18,331 bases of DNA from an uncultured Alistipes sp. (GTDB taxonomy: Bacteria; Bacteroidota; Bacteroidia; Bacteroidales; Rikenellaceae), in the NCBI GenBank assembly GCA_959604655.1, contig CAUHCL010000031.1, positions 1 to 18,331 of the forward strand. Direction: 5' to 3'. The notes under the pieces were generated by a model, which saw nothing but the letters and a program-made list of their open reading frames with translations, ran no database searches and was not told where the DNA came from. The position numbers were made by a program, and so were the translations under genes. Below are positions 14,837-18,331 of the stretch, in pieces; within the stretch, counting starts at the first letter, position 1, and the number at the start of each line of letters is the position of its first letter.

Positions 14837-14844
14837 TACATTTG
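14837..14844 (+). promoter_or_regulatory. Probable -7 box for nfo
   Basis: TACATTTG matches TAnnTTTG exactly, 30 bases before the nfo ATG. A -33 box at the right spacing is not evident. The box supports the start at 14875 over the upstream in-frame Met at 14788, which would lie before the promoter. Confidence 0.5.
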
Positions 14845-14874
14845 TCCTATTATATTAATACCGTTTTTTCGCTT

Positions 14875-15720
14875 ATGAAATATTTCGGCGCGCACGTAAG
14901 CGCTTCGGGCGGCGTAGAGAACGCCCCGCGCAACGCCCGCGGCATAGGGGCCTCGGCTTTCGCGCTCTTCACCAAAAACCAGCGCCAGTGGGCGGCTCCC
15001 GCGCTCACCGAGGCGCAGACTGCCGCATTCCGCGACGCATGCGCCGAGTGCGGATACTCGGCGGAGCAGATCCTGCCGCACGACAGCTATCTGATAAACC
15101 TCGGGCATCCCGAGGCCGACGGACTCGCCAAGTCGCGCGAGTCGTTCTTCGGCGAGATGGCCCGCTGCGAGGCGCTCGGGCTCGACCGACTCAATTTCCA
15201 CCCGGGCAGCCACCTGAAGAAGATCGGCGAGGAAGAGAGCCTGCGCCGCGTGGCCGAGTCGATCAACATGGCGCTCGACCGCACGCGCGGCGTTACGGCC
15301 GTCATCGAGAACACGGCGGGGCAGGGCTCGAATCTGGGGTATTCGTTCGAGCATCTGGCCTACATCATAGACCGCGTGGACGACAAGTCACGCGTGGGAG
15401 TCTGCATCGACACCTGCCACGCCTTCGCGGCGGGCTACGATCTCTCGACGGCCGAGGCGTGCCAGAGCACCTTCGGCGAGTTCGACCGCACGGTGGGGTT
15501 CCGCTATCTGCGGGGCATGCACCTCAACGACGCCATGAAGCCCCTCGGCAGCCGCGTCGACCGTCATGCGCCGCTGGGCGAGGGCTGCATGGGACTCGAC
15601 GTCTTCCGCTACATTGCGCGCGACAGCCGTTTCGACGGCATTCCGCTCATATTGGAGACTCCCGACGAATCGCGCTGGGCCGACGAGATAGCCATGCTGA
15701 ACGGCTTCGCCGAGGCATAG
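14875..15720 (+). CDS. nfo: Endonuclease IV (AP endonuclease)
   Basis: Endonuclease IV cuts the DNA backbone 5' to abasic sites in base-excision repair and uses three zinc ions in a TIM barrel. The 281-residue product keeps all nine zinc ligands at the same residue numbers as the E. coli enzyme: His69, His109, Glu145, Asp179, His182, His216, Asp229, His231 and Glu261. The opening MKYFGAHVSASGG is the family N-terminus and fixes the start. It is a single gene transcribed divergently from the DUF3078 cluster, and the SDR gene downstream has its own promoter. Confidence 0.97.
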   Translation: MKYFGAHVSASGGVENAPRNARGIGASAFALFTKNQRQWAAPALTEAQTAAFRDACAECGYSAEQILPHDSYLINLGHPEADGLAKSRESFFGEMARCEALGLDRLNFHPGSHLKKIGEEESLRRVAESINMALDRTRGVTAVIENTAGQGSNLGYSFEHLAYIIDRVDDKSRVGVCIDTCHAFAAGYDLSTAEACQSTFGEFDRTVGFRYLRGMHLNDAMKPLGSRVDRHAPLGEGCMGLDVFRYIARDSRFDGIPLILETPDESRWADEIAMLNGFAEA

Positions 15721-15764
15721 GGCCGCCCGCGCGAGGCCCGAGGCAGGCAAACGGACGATCCACG

Positions 15765-15795
15765 TTTGATATTTACGGTAAAATGACTACCTTTG
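15765..15795 (+). promoter_or_regulatory. Bacteroidota promoter for the SDR-uxuA unit
   Basis: TTTG (15765-15768), a 19-base spacer and TACCTTTG (15788-15795) match both consensus boxes. Transcription would begin near 15801, leaving a leader of about 120 nt before the ATG at 15923. The leader contains a short GC-rich hairpin region near 15855-15870 and no riboswitch I can name. Confidence 0.8.
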
Positions 15796-15922
15796 TCTGT
15801 CTCCGCAAAGAGAAAAACCACAAAAATCAACCATTTCATTAAGCCGAGTGCAGAGGCGCGCTTGCGCGAACTATGCCGAGGCGGGAAATGGAAGAAAGAA
15901 TTTCAACTTAAAGACCTACAAA

Positions 15923-16735
15923 ATGAAAGATCTATTCAGTGTTGACGGCAAAGTCGTCGTCATTACGGGCGCCGCAGGCATCCTCGGCACCTCGATGGTA
16001 AAGCACTTCGCCGAGCAGGGCGCCAAGGTCGTGATTCTCGACCGCGCCAAGGAACTTGGCGAGAAGCTGGCCGACGAAGTGAAGCAGGCGGGCGGCGAGG
16101 CCATGTTCCTCGTGTGCGACGTGCTCGACAAGAGCGTTCTGGAGCAGAACTACAACGACATAATGGCCGCCTACGGCCGTATCGACGTGCTCATCAACGG
16201 CGCGGGCGGCAACATGGGCGCAGCCACCGTTCCGCCCGACAAGACCATATTCGACCTCGACCTCGACGCCGTGCGCAAGGTGGTGGAACTGAACCTCTTC
16301 GGCACCATCATGCCCACCATGGTGTTCGTGAAGGCCATGGTCGAGCAGAAGCAGGGTTCGATCATCAACATCGCCTCGGAGTCGGCGCTGCGTCCCCTGA
16401 CCCGCGTGGCGGGCTACGGCGTGGCCAAGGCCGCCGTGGTGAACTGGACCAAATACATGTGCGGCGAGCTGGCCATCAAGTTCGGCGAGGGACTGCGCGT
16501 GAACGCCATCGCCCCGGGATTCCTGCTCACCAACCAGAACCGCGACCTGCTGACCAATCCCGACGGATCGCTTACGCCGCGTTCGCACACCATCCTGGGC
16601 CACACTCCGTTCAACCGCTTCGGCGAGCCCGAGGAACTGCTCGGCACGTTGCAGTGGCTGGCTTCGGACGCCTCGAAGTTCGTGAGCGGCACGCTGACCG
16701 TCATCGACGGCGGCTTCGACGCATTCTCGATTTAA
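15923..16735 (+). CDS. SDR-family oxidoreductase, probable D-mannonate oxidoreductase
   Basis: The predicted 270-residue short-chain dehydrogenase/reductase has the nucleotide-binding TGAAGILG (15-22), NGAG (92-95), catalytic Ser152, Tyr165 and Lys169 (YGVAK), and a C-terminal IDGGF. Linked to uxuA, the likely reaction is NADH-dependent reduction of D-fructuronate to D-mannonate, the step before UxuA. Bacteroidota often use an SDR here in place of the unrelated enterobacterial UxuB. The start at 15923 places the Rossmann fold at the usual distance from the N-terminus; an upstream Met at 15848 would add residues unlike the family. A leader of about 120 nt separates the gene from its consensus promoter. 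Confidence 0.85.
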   Translation: MKDLFSVDGKVVVITGAAGILGTSMVKHFAEQGAKVVILDRAKELGEKLADEVKQAGGEAMFLVCDVLDKSVLEQNYNDIMAAYGRIDVLINGAGGNMGAATVPPDKTIFDLDLDAVRKVVELNLFGTIMPTMVFVKAMVEQKQGSIINIASESALRPLTRVAGYGVAKAAVVNWTKYMCGELAIKFGEGLRVNAIAPGFLLTNQNRDLLTNPDGSLTPRSHTILGHTPFNRFGEPEELLGTLQWLASDASKFVSGTLTVIDGGFDAFSI

Positions 16736-16758
16736 CGTCAAGCGAATTTTAATGTATT

Positions 16759-16800
16759 CCTCCTCGGAGCAAAGCGACCGAAGTCCCCTCCGAGGAGGGG
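16759..16800. repeat. Palindromic intergenic repeat between the SDR gene and uxuA
   Basis: CCTCCTCGGAG (16759-16769) is the exact reverse complement of CTCCGAGGAGG (16788-16798). The second arm also lies inside another palindrome, CCCCTCCGAGGAGGGG (16785-16800), so two hairpins compete. GGATTTAGGGGAGGG follows. Sequences of this CCCCTCC...GGAGGGG, TTTAGGGGAGG type are common as dispersed intergenic repeats in Bacteroidota, as far as I recall. A 12-bp palindrome CTGCGGCCGCAG follows at 16833-16844. Confidence 0.65.
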
Positions 16801-16908
16801 ATTTAGGGGAGGGTCGAATTTGCAAATGCGGCCTGCGGCCGCAGCTATCGGCCGTCGGATACGGAACTCCCCGAGCCATAACCGTAAACATAAATTAAAC
16901 AGACAACC

Positions 16909-18087
16909 ATGTATCTTTGCAAACAATCATGGCGCTGGTACGGGCCTAACGATCCCGTGTCGCTGAGCAACATACGCCAGGCGGGCGCCACCGACATAGT
17001 CCATGCCCTGCACCACATCCCCAACGGCGAGGTGTGGAGCGTGGAGGAGATCCGCAAACGTCAGCAGATCATCGCCGACGCGGGTCTGACGTGGAGCGTC
17101 GTCGAAAGCGTTCCCGTGCACGAGCATATCAAGACCCAGACGGGCGACTTCCAAAAATACATCGACAACTACAAACAGTCGATCCGCAATCTGGCCGAGT
17201 GCGGCATACACTGCATCACCTACAACTTCATGCCCGTACTCGACTGGACGCGTACCGATCTGGCCTTCGAGGTCGAGGACGGCTCGCGCGCACTGCGTTT
17301 CGAGCGCGCCGCGTTCATGGCGTTCGACCTTTTCATCCTGCGCCGCCCGAATGCCGAGGCGGAGTATACCGACGAGGAAAAGGCCACGGCCCGCGCCCGC
17401 TACGAGCGCATGACCGACGAGGACAAGGAGCGCCTGACGCGCAACATGATCGCGGGTCTGCCCGGGTCAGAGGAGAGCTTCACCGTGGCACAGTTCCAGG
17501 AGGCCCTCGACCGTTACAAGGACATCGACGCCGAGCGTCTGCGCGCCAACCTCATATACTTCCTCAAGGAGGTGTGCCCCGTGGCCGATGAGTGCGGCTC
17601 GGAGATGGTGATCCACCCCGACGATCCCCCCTACCCCATTCTGGGCCTGCCGCGCATACTCTCGACGGCCGACGACTTCCGCCGTCTGGTGGAGGCCGTG
17701 CCCAACCGATCGAACGGTCTGTGCCTCTGCACGGGTTCGTTCGGCGTGCGGGCCGACAACGACCTGCCCGCCATGATGCGCGAATTCGGCGACCGCGTGG
17801 GCTTCGTGCACCTGCGTTCGACGCGCCGCGACGCCGACGGCAACTTCCAGGAGGATAACCATCTGGAGGGCGACGTGCCGATGTACGAGGTGATGAAGGC
17901 TTTTCTGGAGATCCAGCAGCGCCGCAAGGTGCGCATCCCCATGCGCCCCGACCACGGACACCAGATGTGCGACGATCTGAACCGCCGTTCGAACCCCGGG
18001 TATTCGTGCTACGGCCGCATGCGCGGTCTGGCCGAACTGCGAGGTCTGGAGATGGGCATAGCCCGTACACTCTACGGCGATCGATAG
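16909..18087 (+). CDS. uxuA: Mannonate dehydratase
   Basis: UxuA dehydrates D-mannonate to 2-keto-3-deoxygluconate in hexuronate catabolism. The 392-residue TIM-barrel protein is the usual length (394 in E. coli). It has the family signatures SWRWYGPND near the start, GIHCITYNFMPVLDW (99-113), HPDDPPYPILGLPRI, LCLCTGSFG, HLRSTRRD and the C-terminal RPDHGH, which carry the metal and substrate ligands. It lies 173 bases after the SDR gene with a palindromic repeat between. No promoter is clear in that gap, so cotranscription is likely. A very strong terminator follows 19 bases after the stop. No uronate isomerase or transporter is in the window. Confidence 0.96.
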   Translation: MYLCKQSWRWYGPNDPVSLSNIRQAGATDIVHALHHIPNGEVWSVEEIRKRQQIIADAGLTWSVVESVPVHEHIKTQTGDFQKYIDNYKQSIRNLAECGIHCITYNFMPVLDWTRTDLAFEVEDGSRALRFERAAFMAFDLFILRRPNAEAEYTDEEKATARARYERMTDEDKERLTRNMIAGLPGSEESFTVAQFQEALDRYKDIDAERLRANLIYFLKEVCPVADECGSEMVIHPDDPPYPILGLPRILSTADDFRRLVEAVPNRSNGLCLCTGSFGVRADNDLPAMMREFGDRVGFVHLRSTRRDADGNFQEDNHLEGDVPMYEVMKAFLEIQQRRKVRIPMRPDHGHQMCDDLNRRSNPGYSCYGRMRGLAELRGLEMGIARTLYGDR

Positions 18088-18105
18088 CGTAAAGGCATAA
18101 TGTTC

Positions 18106-18140
18106 AGTGCAGCGACGCTTACAAGCGTCGCTGCACTTTT
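18106..18140 (+). terminator. Strong intrinsic terminator after uxuA
   Basis: GTGCAGCGACGCT (18107-18119) pairs perfectly with AGCGTCGCTGCAC (18124-18136) around TACA, with an outer A-T pair, and runs into TTTT (18137-18140). It closes the SDR-uxuA transcript. Confidence 0.9.
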
Positions 18141-18194
18141 GTTTCGGGGAGCTGCCGTTTACCGAAGGCAGATTTCAGGTAATATTTATATGCG

Positions 18195-18240
18195 GTGGCG
18201 GCCTGCACGACTCTAAAGAGTCGTATCGCCACGGTGTTTT
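18195..18240. repeat. Two-part hairpin ahead of REP-like copy 2
   Basis: An outer stem GTGGCG/CGCCAC (18195-18200 with 18227-18232) encloses a perfect inner hairpin ACGACTC-TAAA-GAGTCGT (18207-18224), and TTTT occurs at 18237-18240. The inner hairpin closely resembles the hairpin after REP-like copy 1 (GCGACTC-GTA-GAGTCGC), so it may belong to the same repeat system. It could also act as a second terminator. Confidence 0.55.
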
Positions 18241-18242
18241 AT

Positions 18243-18323
18243 GCTGTTCGCCGACGGCGGTCGGAATGCGACAGCAGTCCGCCGCTGTGGGGCGGCGGCG
18301 AACTGCGCGGCTCAAAGAGCCGC
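18243..18323 (+). repeat. REP-like palindromic element, copy 2
   Basis: This is the complete element in the same orientation as copy 1. It starts with GCTGTTCGCCG (18243-18253) and its core ends with CGGCGAACTGC (18296-18306), which form imperfect terminal inverted repeats. The hairpin GCGGCTC-AAA-GAGCCGC follows (18307-18323). Against copy 1 the stem has A-T replaced by G-C on both sides at one position, so pairing is kept. Confidence 0.75.
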
Positions 18324-18331
18324 AGGCGTCG

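Noticed and set aside
1..18323. Whole window as a composite mobile element flanked by direct repeats
   Set aside because: The two end copies belong to a dispersed repeat with a third inverted copy inside, the content is mostly housekeeping genes, and no transposase or integrase is present.

Overview
The window looks like chromosomal DNA of a GC-rich member of the Bacteroidales, most like Alistipes or another Rikenellaceae. The evidence is the gene set (RNase Y, ZapA, RimO, FtsY, a DUF3078 barrel, a PG_1098-type methyltransferase) and promoters of the Bacteroidota form TTTG-N19/20-TAnnTTTG. GC is above 60% outside one AT-richer island. Assignments come from reading the sequence only; no database was searched.

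Layout. Bases 1-423 hold palindromic intergenic repeats and the terminator downstream of rny. From 3072 down to 424 the minus strand carries a small coiled-coil gene, zapA, a candidate 6S RNA (about 2047-2251) and rny. From 7149 down to 3128 it carries ftsY, a two-gene restriction-modification (R-M) module (m4C-type methyltransferase and MvaI/BcnI-type endonuclease) and rimO. The R-M pair has lower GC and is fitted between ftsY and rimO with 4-nt and 2-nt joints. Upstream of ftsY, bases 7234-7478 of the minus strand encode what looks like an independent structured RNA of about 245 nt, with its own promoter, a nested rod-like fold and a U8 tract. I could not match it to a known family.

The plus strand then carries a DUF486 membrane protein, a PG_1098-type methyltransferase and deoC. 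A terminator able to work in both directions and one copy of a REP-like element separate deoC from a convergent minus-strand cluster: a DUF3078 barrel protein, an S41 protease, a small membrane protein and a secreted metallophosphoesterase. Divergent from that cluster, the plus strand carries nfo, then an SDR oxidoreductase and uxuA, which together would convert fructuronate to 2-keto-3-deoxygluconate. A strong terminator follows uxuA. The window ends in a second REP-like copy, in the same orientation as the copy at base 1.

Functionally this is mostly housekeeping: RNA decay and RNA polymerase control (rny, 6S), division (zapA), membrane targeting (ftsY), ribosome modification (rimO), DNA repair (nfo) and sugar salvage (deoC, SDR-uxuA). 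The accessory content is the R-M module, the orphan RNA and a family of palindromic repeats whose hairpin stems change in a compensatory way.
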